Shown: piece by piece, positions 1-10,400 of the stretch
Layout of the letters: each line of letters opens with the position of its first letter
How positions within the stretch are numbered: the first letter of the stretch is position 1
Assembly: GCA_947044365.1 (NCBI GenBank)
Contig: OX345638.1
Location: 7,765,701 to 7,829,700, forward strand
Source: Petrosia ficiformis
Lineage: Eukaryota; Porifera; Demospongiae; Haplosclerida; Petrosiidae
DNA: 64,000 bases
Direction: 5' to 3'
Translations under genes and position numbers: made by a program
Notes under the pieces: generated by a model
Told to the model about the DNA's origin: nothing
What the model saw: only the letters and a program-made list of their open reading frames with translations
The model's database searches: none

Positions 1-885
1 AGCAATAATTGTTAACTTGTTATGCTCAAATACAAAATATATTGAGAAAAAAGTATCCCTAGCTATAATTGGTTTATGATGTCTATGTATCAATCACTGG
101 TGATGGCAATAGTGTCTCTACCTTACTGTGTACTCGAAATCTGTGGCCTGAAGAAGTAAGTGATCAAAATAGGTAACTATTGGGATGTTACCCTGGAGAC
201 CTGTACTATAATAGATCTTATTATCGTCCCCAATAGCCCACACTCTAAATGAGCGAATGTGACATTTGACCCGTACATGGTTCGGAGTGTGTTCCTAGCA
301 TTATGAAGCTCTCCAAATGCTTGTAATTGGTGTCAGGCACAAGCCCATGAATATGGCTAAAAAAGTTGATGGATTTTCGGCCACCCTTTGGCCTAAATAA
401 CGACTACAAGGGGAATTTTAAAGGGGGGTGTCCCCCCGTTGATGGTGGTTTGAAGGGGGCTGCCCCCCCTCGCCGCTCACGCAAATTGTGGTTTCAGTGA
501 CCCCGCCCACACACTCTGGTGGGTCCCAGAGGCATTTCCCTTGGTTTGAAACCTGAAATTGTGGGCGTAGCTGGTACCAATATGCAGTGGGGTCATTTTG
601 TTTGCTACAGTTCCAGTCAAAAGAGGGAGAGCACTGCATTTGATTTAATCCTACGAAGCGGTTGGGGACTTTCAAGTCCCGGTAAGCAAGTTGGTGGAAG
701 TAGTACTCCATGTTGGAAAGGAGCCAAGTTTGGGGTAGAGAAAATGAACGGTGGCCAAAATATATGCAATAGAGTTGCCAGTGTTGGAAATGGGAAGAAT
801 TTGAAAAACAAGCTCAGTGCTCTAAGAGTTAAAATAGGAGGTAGAGTAAGGTTGTCATAGCACACTCCATGTAAGGGCAGGTGCT
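1..885. repeat. Left part of a ~1.1 kb dispersed repeat
   Basis: No gene is seen here. The stretch from about 150 is the left part of a dispersed element that recurs in the window. Positions 185-240 (a block on 'gagacctg.actataat.gatctta') match 13950-14010. Positions 230-770 match 17290-17840 in inverted orientation, including the G-rich/C-rich part near 420-480. Open frames on both strands here are by-products of the repeat: the minus-strand frame at 418-711 resembles the plus-strand frame at 17478-17660 only because the DNA is repeated. The element continues after the MITE at 886-1034 up to about 1190. Confidence 0.6.
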
Positions 886-1034
886 TCCCAGAATGTCTAA
901 TCCCAAAATGTCTACATGGTCTAGGGTCTAGGGTCTAGGGTCTAGGGTTTAGAGTTTAGGGTTTAGGGTTTAGGGTCAGGATCTAGGGTCTAGGATTTTC
1001 ATTTAGACATTTTTGGATTAGACATTTAGGGAAT
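886..1034. mobile_element. Small TIR element enclosing telomere-like TTTAGGG/TCTAGGG repeats
   Basis: Terminal inverted repeats of about 25-30 nt are visible: 'gaatgtctaatcccaaaatg' near 891 is matched in inverse by the block ending near 1030 (reading 'attagacatttaggg' on the + strand). Between them (about 920-993) lie around ten heptamers of the type TCTAGGG, then TTTAGGG, then TCTAGGG. The element interrupts the larger repeat, whose right part resumes at 1035. It is short and non-coding, so I call it a MITE. Confidence 0.65.
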
Positions 1035-1200
1035 GACCTGTAGGGGCGTGCACCCCCATTTTGAACCCCTAAAAGGGCAATGCAGTATGGTGCAGTCTAG
1101 GAGTAACTTTACACTGATCATACTATTATAGGAGGGGGGGGGGGCAAATTCCCCCATGTGCCTCACTCATAAAAATGCTGATTATAACTATACTTTATTT
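1035..1200. repeat. Right part of the ~1.1 kb dispersed repeat
   Basis: This part resembles 14215-14450 and 46595-46870: a 'cactccatgta' lead-in, a 'gcacaatcta' block, 'ctaatcatacta', then 'ggggcaaatgccc...cctcataaaaa'. The copy at 13930-14450 carries the left and right parts but lacks most of the middle. The copy at 46595-46870 has the right part only. Confidence 0.55.
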
Positions 1201-1332
1201 ATTTTTTTAACACTTAAGTCACATTATATACATATTGATAATACATGTACATGTATGTGTACTTTCTAAACCACACAAGCTTAACATTTCATAATAACAT
1301 GTATAATTATAAATATTATTTTATTATAACCG

Positions 1333-1681
1333 GTACTACTAATGTGATTCAAGCTGATCCTCATCAAGTAGTAGAATGTATTAAAACAGTTATTGCTATA
1401 ATAACTATTATTCTTTTGGTACATTGTTTACAAAGATATCTATAAAGATAATAGCTGGTAAAATGTTACACACAGGTCTAATATCTAGTGATGTTGTTGA
1501 GGAACCAACTTTAGATCTGATACTTAACGACTTCACTTCTGGAATGATTTTAATGAGAAAAGCTGATGAAATTATAAACCATATTACTAAATTCTTAAGA
1601 GTACTATTAGAAATGCAAGGTCCATTTGTATTTACTGCTGAACAATTTAAAGAAGATAATCATGATATTAAATATTATTAA
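1333..1681 (+). pseudogene. Decayed terminal CARD-like exon of a lost kelch/ZU5 paralogue
   Basis: The translation matches the last exon of gene B (33691-34055): an opening like 'QVVECIKTVI' in one frame, then from about 1424 'KISIKIIAGKMLHTGLIS' and 'RVLLEMQGPF' in a second frame, ending with a stop at 1681. The two parts are joined by a single frameshift near 1400. The expected acceptor CAG before 'gtactactaat' is CGG, so it is destroyed. No upstream exons of the family are present between 1 and 1330. I read it as the 3' stump of a further family member whose body lies outside the window or has been lost. Confidence 0.6.
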
Positions 1682-3840
1682 GGTATTTCTTAATTTTTAA
1701 TAATACAACATGCATTAGTTATTTGTATTGTATAGTACGTGTGTTATTATGTTTGATTAAAATTTGATTAAAAGAATGTCGTATGCATGCTTTCGGATTC
1801 AGAACCCTCGCCACCGATGGCCCACCCTGGTATAGTAAATAGTATGTGTAAATGTTGTGTTTTTCTGTAACCAACAGAGGAATTACATCATCATCATTGT
1901 TAGGTTTGCGTGTGGTTTATTTGCAGTAACAAACTATTCATTTATGTTTCTAACTGGTAATACAACCCTTTCTCTGCTTCTTTATTCATTATTTCAACCA
2001 TAGCATGGCTTCTGATAGGATAAATAGTGTGTTTGTATAGTGGAAACATGAGAAATATCGCACATGTCAGTGGTTGGAATATGAATATAGACTGTTACAT
2101 TGTGTATATGCTTATACAAATCCTTCCTAATATATGTATAAAACTATTCTGTGTTAATTATCATTCACTACATACAACTAAATACACACATAATGTGTAG
2201 AGTATGTGCATATATTCGATACAGTTACTGTAAGAGATATATAGTGTGTAGTTATGTATTTATAATACACAAACAAAATACATACTTCATATATGTCGCT
2301 AGATATAATTATAATCAAACAAACAATAATTATATTGATATGAAATAAAAAATTATTAGGTTCTATACAGTTTTTGTTTATTAGTTTAAACTAATGTTGA
2401 AAGAATGACTGTAGTACAGTTGCAAAGATATAACAATTAGTTTGTTGTTCAGGATACATACATCCAGCTACTTTGTACAAATTATATTCAATTAGTTGAA
2501 GCACTATAATTCTAGGGTGCTGTCTACTCATATTTCATGCCAACAATTCAGTGTAAGTTTTCTAAAGTACATGTCATTGTATCTGTCCATCAAAAGGGTT
2601 TGGAAACCTTATAACACATAAATTCATTTATTCTAGTGTACCACATGTAACCGCAACATCCTCTATGAAACTAAATTGAAACACATGCTATTCCTTGGAA
2701 CTGTACTAACAAATAAAATGGTTATTTTAAAGATTTAAGTTTCACAGTGATACATCAGAGAAACTGACAAGACTGTACATGTGTAAATAAACATGGAGTG
2801 CCTGAACCCTGAAGACATGCCATGTATAATTAAAATATAGATATGTAGTGACTCTTAGTCAAGAAATACCACAAAAGATTATAACCAGTTACTTGATGAC
2901 AAATGTAATTGTATTTGATTCATAATGTAATGTAATGTTATATCATCATCATGTATGTAGTCAAGTAACTAGATCAAATATACAACCACATAGTTCATAT
3001 GAAATATCAGTAGTCAGTTTTATTTATATCAAAGCCTGTGATATTGAATTACATGTATAGTATAGTACATATTTGTTATTATAAGTACAAATTCATGTAC
3101 ATACTAATTACCCACTAGTAACATCTGTTGTATCCACACATGTAATGGCTGTTTCTCCATATAAGGATATAGTATTATAACTATATTACCCAGTATAATA
3201 CATACACAAGCCACAGAATGCAGTTATGTCAGACAGACAGACACATACCTTTCTGCCTATGCTTCATGGTGAGGCTAATAATATATAGGCTTGCTATATA
3301 AAAGGGTTTTAGTTTTAGTTAACAAACTGAAAGTCCCCATTAGCAGTTTTTTGTTTTAGTTAATACAATCAACTTGTAACCAAGATATTACTAATGATAA
3401 CCTCACTAATCAGGCTTCTTTCTGTTCATTTAATTAATTGAGTAGCTACTATGATTGTAAAAAGAGTGTTGAAAATTACAAAAAGAGATACATATAATTA
3501 TATTAATATTATAAATGAATATCACTTCAGGTTTAGTAATAGATCAGTCAATTGATTAATATGTGATCATGAGTAAGTGTTAATCATATAAACCACATGT
3601 TTAATCATTACTATAAATCTTAGCTACATACATACTCATTTCTTCAATAGTTCAATAATACAAGTCATAATGTGAAATTAATGATAAGCAAAATAACATA
3701 GCTAATCAAACATTTCACACAATACATTACATACAATATTTATAAAGAATTGCTCAGACACTTAAGCATTGCAGACAGATCTATGTATGTCTGTATATTT
3801 TATATTTATATAATTATGCAGCTGAAAAGACGAAACGTGA
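1682..3840. other. AT-rich intergenic DNA, duplicated upstream of gene B
   Basis: No gene is recognisable. Parts recur upstream of gene B: 2150-2350 ('cactacatacaactaaatac') matches 20428-20600 and 25003-25110, and 2890-3210 matches 25100-25400. The block with 'agctacatacatactcattt' (3620-3800) matches 23700-23950 and 25945-26120. The gene A 5' flank was therefore copied together with the genes. Confidence 0.5.
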
Positions 3841-3849
3841 CCTATATCA

Positions 3850-4080
3850 GTGCTTAACACTAGATCTCATCATTTTATTCCAATTAATATTGTTGCAGAG
3901 ACTTTTGGTTTTATAGGTCCAGTGGCAATCGATTTTATTAATGATTTGGGTAATCTTATTCATGTACATACATTGGAACCAAAGTCTCGAACCTTCTTAT
4001 TGCAGCAGATTTCGGTAGCTGTACAAAGGGGAAATGCTGTTTCAATTATGGGTTCGGCCCTACTAATCAATCTGACTTAA
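3850..4080 (+). pseudogene. Retroelement C-terminal fragment (reverse-transcriptase polyprotein tail)
   Basis: The frame reads 'HHFIPINIVAETFGFIGPVA', then 'LQQISVAVQRGNAVSIMGS', then a stop. A pattern like HHF-P-x-V-ETFG...A-x-x-F...L-x-Q-x-x-S-V-A-x-QRGNA is the usual short tail following the reverse transcriptase in many invertebrate retroelement polyproteins. Only the last ~75 codons are here; a stop lies just upstream in frame and no RT core (YADD-type motif) is found nearby. It is a dead 3' fragment. Confidence 0.5.
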
Positions 4081-4144
4081 TTTAATTTTTAATTATTTTC
4101 ATTTATTTATTTATTTATTTATTCTTTTTTTTAAAAATACAATA

Positions 4145-4148
4145 TATA

Positions 4149-4222
<74 letters not shown>

Positions 4223-4225
4223 ATA
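4145..4225. repeat. (TA)n microsatellite
   Basis: About 70 bp of nearly pure TA dinucleotides, preceded by a short (TTTA)n run at 4100-4122. It lies between the retroelement fragment and the gene A promoter. Confidence 0.9.
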
Positions 4226-4352
4226 TCTATTGTTTTTATAATTTCACATTTATAATTTAAATTCATTATGTAAAATAGTATTATAATTATGTATAAGTCT
4301 TTTAATTCTACTACAATTATGTTGATACTCAGTAGAGTATAAATATTTCACT

Positions 4353-4464
4353 GTTGACATCATGTGATATCTTTAATAATAAGGTTGCATATCACATGAT
4401 GTCATGTAATTATATTAGAATTTTGAATCTGCTCATTAGCTTTTCTCTTTAATCCTTTCTAATA
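4353..4464 (+). promoter_or_regulatory. Gene A promoter region with paired M-box/CRE-like sites
   Basis: An inverted pair 'gacatcatgtgatat' (4354) and 'atatcacatgatgtc' (4391) lies just upstream of the first exon, followed by 'gaatctgctcattagc' and a pyrimidine-rich stretch before the ATG. The same palindrome type occurs before the other family starts (24046, 26220, 42558, 57036). TCATGTGA is the M-box bound by MITF/TFE bHLH factors in animals; which factor binds here is inference. Confidence 0.45.
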
Positions 4465-7400
4465 ATGGCTACTGGTGAGTGAATTATTATATTATATATC
4501 TTTATATTTCTTGTTACATGGAAACAACTTGATACATCAAATAAATAAGTTATTCATAATCTCTTAAATTTGAAATACATACAATTACAAGTACTGATTT
4601 GTGTACTAATAATCTTTATAATACTAAATATATGTGTTACCTGTCATGTTATTACAATGATGTATTGATTGTTTATTATCAGGTCAATATGAGATGAAAT
4701 GGAGAGCTCGTCACTCCACTATAGTCAATAATCATGAATTATATTGCTGGGGAGGAAAGCAGGAGGACCTTCCTATGATACATTATAATGACAAGAAGAG
4801 AAATTTCACATCATCTGTTGATATATTTCATTTACCTGCATTGAGGTGGGAGAGGAGATCTACTACAGCTACTCCACCTGCAGGAGTGATGAACTATGGT
4901 TGTGCTAACATAAGAGACTCTATATTGTATTTTGGAGGAAAGTGTAAACCTAATGACTGTTATCATAACGATTTATTTGAACTCAACACTCTTACTAATG
5001 AATGGAGAGAAATTATTAACAGTTCTCCTGATAATAGACCAATGAGAAAACGTGGCTGTGGAATGATATCATTCAATATGAATGGAGAAGATAATTTGCT
5101 AGTTATCGGAGGGTTTGGACCTATACCAATCACTACTCACACTGGTTCCAAGTACATTCCTTCTCCTAAAAGCCCAAATCATTGCTACACAAACGAAATA
5201 CATACAATGTGTGTCAATTCATTACCAGGCATTACATGACTCACATCATGTATTACATCATAATGATATCATGTATTTTCTTCAGGTCAATGGAAAGTAC
5301 CTATCATATCAGGCAATCGTCCACCACCATGTGCTGGTTTCAGTATTCACACACTTCCTGGTAATAGAAGTGTAATGTTTGGAGGGCGTGCTTTTGGTGA
5401 GACTAGATTCTGTTCTGTTAATGACGTATTTCTGTTATCATTCTCTCAGAATACAATAGTGAGTTGTTGAGTGTTTATTAAACAGATTCCACATTTCTAC
5501 ATAGTTGTATTTGTTATCTTTTCTTGTCTAGTCTATTATTTTTATCACTCTTGATCTCTTGTATTATTTTCAGTTGTATTCTCTACAGTTCTAATCCTCT
5601 GGTTTCATTTTATTATCATAATAAGACACTTAACATGTACTTTTGAATCTTCGTTCATTTTTGTTCATTACAATGAACACACTATGATTAATTTTATATA
5701 CCTGTAGTTACATATTCCTAAGTTGTAATTATTATCATGTCTGAACATAACCCATGTATATCATATGTAATCATACATTTCTTCAATGTTTGATAATATT
5801 TGTGATTTGATAAACAACCACAAATATTTTAATTGTGTGATGTAATCACATGATTGTTAATCATTTGATTACACTAAAGAGTACATGTTTGGTAGTAAAT
5901 GATCATTCAAAATAATTCACTGGTAAACCACACCTCTTATTAATGATACAAGAAATTAAAGACTGTTTTGTTCTCATCTTTATAAAATTATATTGATATT
6001 AATAATAAACCCATGTTGTATTACTAATACTATAGGATTTTAAGAAAGTAATAAAATCATTTGTTACTACATTGAAATGGCCTGAGGCGAGAGAAGGTCA
6101 TGCTAGTGCTATCGTCAATACTATATCATCAAATCAACAAACGACATCTCATTTGATGGTATTGGGAGGATTGGATGATAATGCTCAAACACCAAACGAT
6201 TGCTGGATAATGAATCTCTCCAGTTTTATCTGGTATCAGGTAATGTACATCACATGACACATGTAATACATTGTTGTCTATATATTAACTTATGTTGATA
6301 TCAGTTTTATTATTATCAAAATTAATATTAATATTGAAAATACTGGTATATCACAAATATGAGTTAAAAGTGTTATCATTACAATTCTAATAATTATATT
6401 TTATTAACTGAAACATACTCTTTCTTGTATTAATAATACCTGAGAGTACGGTAATACTCTCTATGTAGGGATGGCACGGAAAAAAAATGGCCGCCCATAC
6501 ATTTCAATTGCAAGTGATGAGCTGAAATCTCTGGTAATATATGCAGGTAGGTTTTAATACACGCATACCTATTCATATCTAGTGTTTTTATGACTACCAA
6601 CATCTTCTAAATGGCCAAACATTGTCGTTAAGGTGGAGAACCGGCGAGTAGCAAAACTAGCAAAATCTTCATCATAATTATTATTAATAATAATATTATT
6701 TTCCAGACAAATCATTTTTTGTTTGTTGAACTATCACATTGATTCTAGCACCATTCCAGTCACATTCATAGTAAAATTCTGGTCTTAAAGTAGCAAGATG
6801 ATATCTTCAGATATTATGAAAGAAGACAGTCTCAACAACTACAAAGATTTGATCTCGAATTGGATGCCATTTTCCTAAGTGGAATTTAATTACGCATGCG
6901 CATTCGTGACTCGGAACATGGAAGCTGAAAAGGTGGAAGTGCTTTTTGCATTGGAGTCGTAATAACATTTGTGAGCAAATACATTCTTATAACAAATAAT
7001 TATTAATATTAAAGCCATTGTATAACTAGAGTTCTCACAGAACACATACCCCACGCAATGTAGATGTTCTTTTTGTTTGTTCTTATGCAGACTAAGGTCT
7101 TCCAGTACTGTACAGGATATCGTACTACTTGTTCAAATGTTATACTGAGTGAGAGTACACTTACTGCTATCCCGCTAAGTACCTTTTCTTGTCTTTCTCG
7201 AGCAAATTTTGAGTTTATTGTCTTCTAATTCTTGATTTTCTCTAACTTTCAAGGAAGGCTTTCTTAGGCATCATAGCTCGATGATAGTACAATACCGTAT
7301 TTTAACTAAGTAGGCGGAGCTTCTGATAATAAGAGTTAGCCCTTGTAGCCTTCAGGATTGTGAAGGCCTCATAGGCTGCCACGACGTTTCATCGATGGTG

Positions 7401-10400
7401 ACAGGTAGCCAGGTTTTAGAAGACCTTGCAGAATAAGTTTACTCCAAAATTAAGTAGTGGTTGTTCAGCAAAACAATTATTTCAAAATTTTTTGTACACA
7501 TATATACATATATATATATATATATATAAACGACACCAATCTCTTAACCCCTTGCTGCGCATGCGCGCACGCGGGGTAATAATATTGTATACTATGATAA
7601 CCATTGGAATACTGAATGGTTGACACAGTGACTGACACTACTTCTTGTAGGATGGCAGACAGTGCTGTAAGTGAAATAGAGAATATACACCATCTGTAAG
7701 GGAAAGAGAATGATAATCAATACATAATTGCAAAAGACTGACTTTTATTGATGAACAAATTTTAATGCATTTATGATTGTTTTATTTCATAATGATATAT
7801 AGTATTTCTGCAATCTACAAAAAAAAATATTCACACCATTCACAAAAAAAAGCAATGGAAACAAGAATAACAAAAAACATTTTCAATAAAAATGAAAGAA
7901 TATGTAGGGATGTCAAAACCCAAAAAGCATGCAAACAAGGTTGGGAAGCTAACACAGAACCCAAAATCACTTCCATATAACCCTACATAAGTACAGCTCT
8001 TTGTATTTTGTTTTATAGCAGTGTAAGTACTTATGTAGGGTTATATGGAAGTGATATTGGGTCCTATGTTAGCTTCCCAACCTTGTTTGCATGCTTTTTG
8101 GGTTTTCACATCCCTACATATTCTTTCCTTTTTATTGAAAATGTTTTTATGGCCCGTAGGGCCATCCCTATGATTGCTTTCCACGGGGTTGAATCTATAT
8201 ATATTTATATTCTTGTGTCACTTACACGAGTATGTGTTGCATATGTAGTTAAGGAAACACGTCATTCCGGGGGGCGGAACCAATGAATAAGAGTGCTGGG
8301 AATTCTCTATCGTCTGCGAAACGCTGTAGTAGTGGAAACTTGTGCGTCCAGCTGTTCACCTTTGTTCATACACCTGGTAGCTTACTACTACTAGTATGTC
8401 TACGGCTAGTATGGAGAATAAGAAAGCTAAGCGTGCTCTGTGTAAACGAGTACTTGAAAATGAAAATTTAGATAGTGTAGAAAGTACTAGTGGTTTAGTC
8501 TAGCATCATGCAAGTGGTTCTTGTAGTCCAAAGATACCTCGTTCTGAGACCTGTACAGCTGTCCAACTACCTCCAAACAATTCTTGTAGCTCCTCCCACA
8601 ACAATGGAGGCCAAGAACGCTTGAGGAGGAAGAGAGATAGAGAAAGACTGAGAAGACAAAATGAAACAGAAGAGCAGCGTAGTATCCGTTTGAATAAACA
8701 AAGGGTACTTGACCGTAAACGTAGGCAAACTGAAAGTTCACAGTCAAGGGCAATATATTTGGAAAGAATGAGACAAAAAGCATCATCATTTAGAACCTTG
8801 TAGGAATACTTCAGTCAGTTCATCAAAGATCTGTGTACTTAGACTGCAACCAGGCTTACACTTACTTCTTCAGGCCCCAGCTTTCGAGTACACAGAAAGG
8901 TATAGACACTAGTGCCATCAGCAATGCTTAATACATAGTCATCACAAAGCAAATATAGGGATGTTTTTTTCTCTATATACACTTGATTATTATTCTTTTA
9001 TAATGATGTGTTCCTCATTTATAACATATAGTTTATATGTTAATTTATTCATCTCTTCAGATAAAACTACCTGATTCAGTCACTAAAAGATTTTCCCACT
9101 CCATGTCAACATACTATATATCAAAAGAAAGATTTTGGATTGTAGTGACTGGAGGACACTATGAATATAATCCAACTACTAAAACAGCTCTACCAATCAC
9201 TGGATCTAACAGTCTAGTCATCATTGAATTAGGTACAATAATTAATATACATATCATGTGACATATTATTATTAGTGATCATTATCATGTTCACTGGAAT
9301 GTGTACAGTCTATGACATACATGATTATTAAAGCGATATGAAAATCTAGCTTCATGTATACAAGATAATAATCCAATAGTTGTAGATTCACTGATACATT
9401 TGTAGTTACCTATTCTGAGATATTCAAGTATCCTATGATTCATAAGTAAAGACAAAGTGTCAGTCCATTTTCTATTATTATTGTTTCAAATATAATGAGA
9501 CACACTGACACCAGTTAATTACATTCCTTAGTCCTATCTGTTATTATAAGAATGTTTACTTAGAAACAGCATAACAACCAACAACTACAAGAATGTTAGA
9601 AATGCAGTGTGTATTGTATAGAAACCTAATAAGTCTTACACTACTTATACAATTGTGTAACATACATGTACTTGTGAAGACACACCTTCATTATTATAAT
9701 GATATGATGACTCAACAAACATTCATAATTAACTATCTTCTATAACTCTCACTCTCTGGTATTATTTTGTTAGTTCTATACCTTTCATCTGTTTTTAGTT
9801 TTTATATCTTGTTTTTAGTATTAATAATCCAGTACCTCATGTCTTAGAACTAGTATAATAACATTACATCTCACTATAATACTGAATATCATTATTATTA
9901 TAATAATATCCCATTATATAGAATATATTAATGATGAGTGGTCTGTGAAACATGTTTGGAATTATGAACAGCTGATCAAAAACAAGAAAGAGATTCAGAA
10001 AAGTTTAATTCATCATATTGTTGATGATAGACTACAGGAGGGAACACTTGTGACTGATTTGATTGATTCTATCAAATCATCATCTTCTATACCACATCAA
10101 CTAGTTAGTAAACCAGTGATCAATATTGTGTTAATATATTATTGTGTTAATTGTTTCAGGAGACACAACAGAGAATGTTTGAGAAGAAGATATTTGATCA
10201 GGAAGTTAGTTCATTATATATTACTAGTAACTATATGGGGGCTAATATTTAACGATTATTATTGTAATAAATTCTATAGAAGCAACTTCAAATGGCTCAA
10301 CAGGAACTCCAAATGTTACAGAAGGATGCTGGAAAGAAACTCCATGACAATGAGATTGAGATACGAAGACAGAGTTGGGAGCTGATGAGAGAGAAGAAGA

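Larger units (their letters stand above)
4465..9232 (+). other. Gene A kelch propeller exons (1-5)
   Basis: Five exons encode about six kelch-like blades: blade cores with GG doublets appear as 'LYCWGG', 'ILYFGG', 'LLVIGGFG', 'VMFGG', 'LMVLGGLD' and 'WIVVTGG', with following Trp positions such as 'NEWREI'. Exon 2 ends in CAG|GC instead of CAG|GT, a GC donor found only in this copy. Intron 4 (6240-9060) is about 2.8 kb against ~0.25-1.0 kb in the paralogues because mobile elements are inserted. Kelch propellers typically bind protein ligands; the ligand is unknown. Confidence 0.75.

Noticed and set aside
418..865. Coding frames near the left edge on both strands
   Set aside because: They coincide with a dispersed repeat whose inverse copy is at 17290-17840; no conserved protein pattern remains.
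920..993. True chromosome end or fusion point
   Set aside because: The telomere-like heptamers are few, degenerate and enclosed by inverted repeats with ordinary repeat DNA on both sides.
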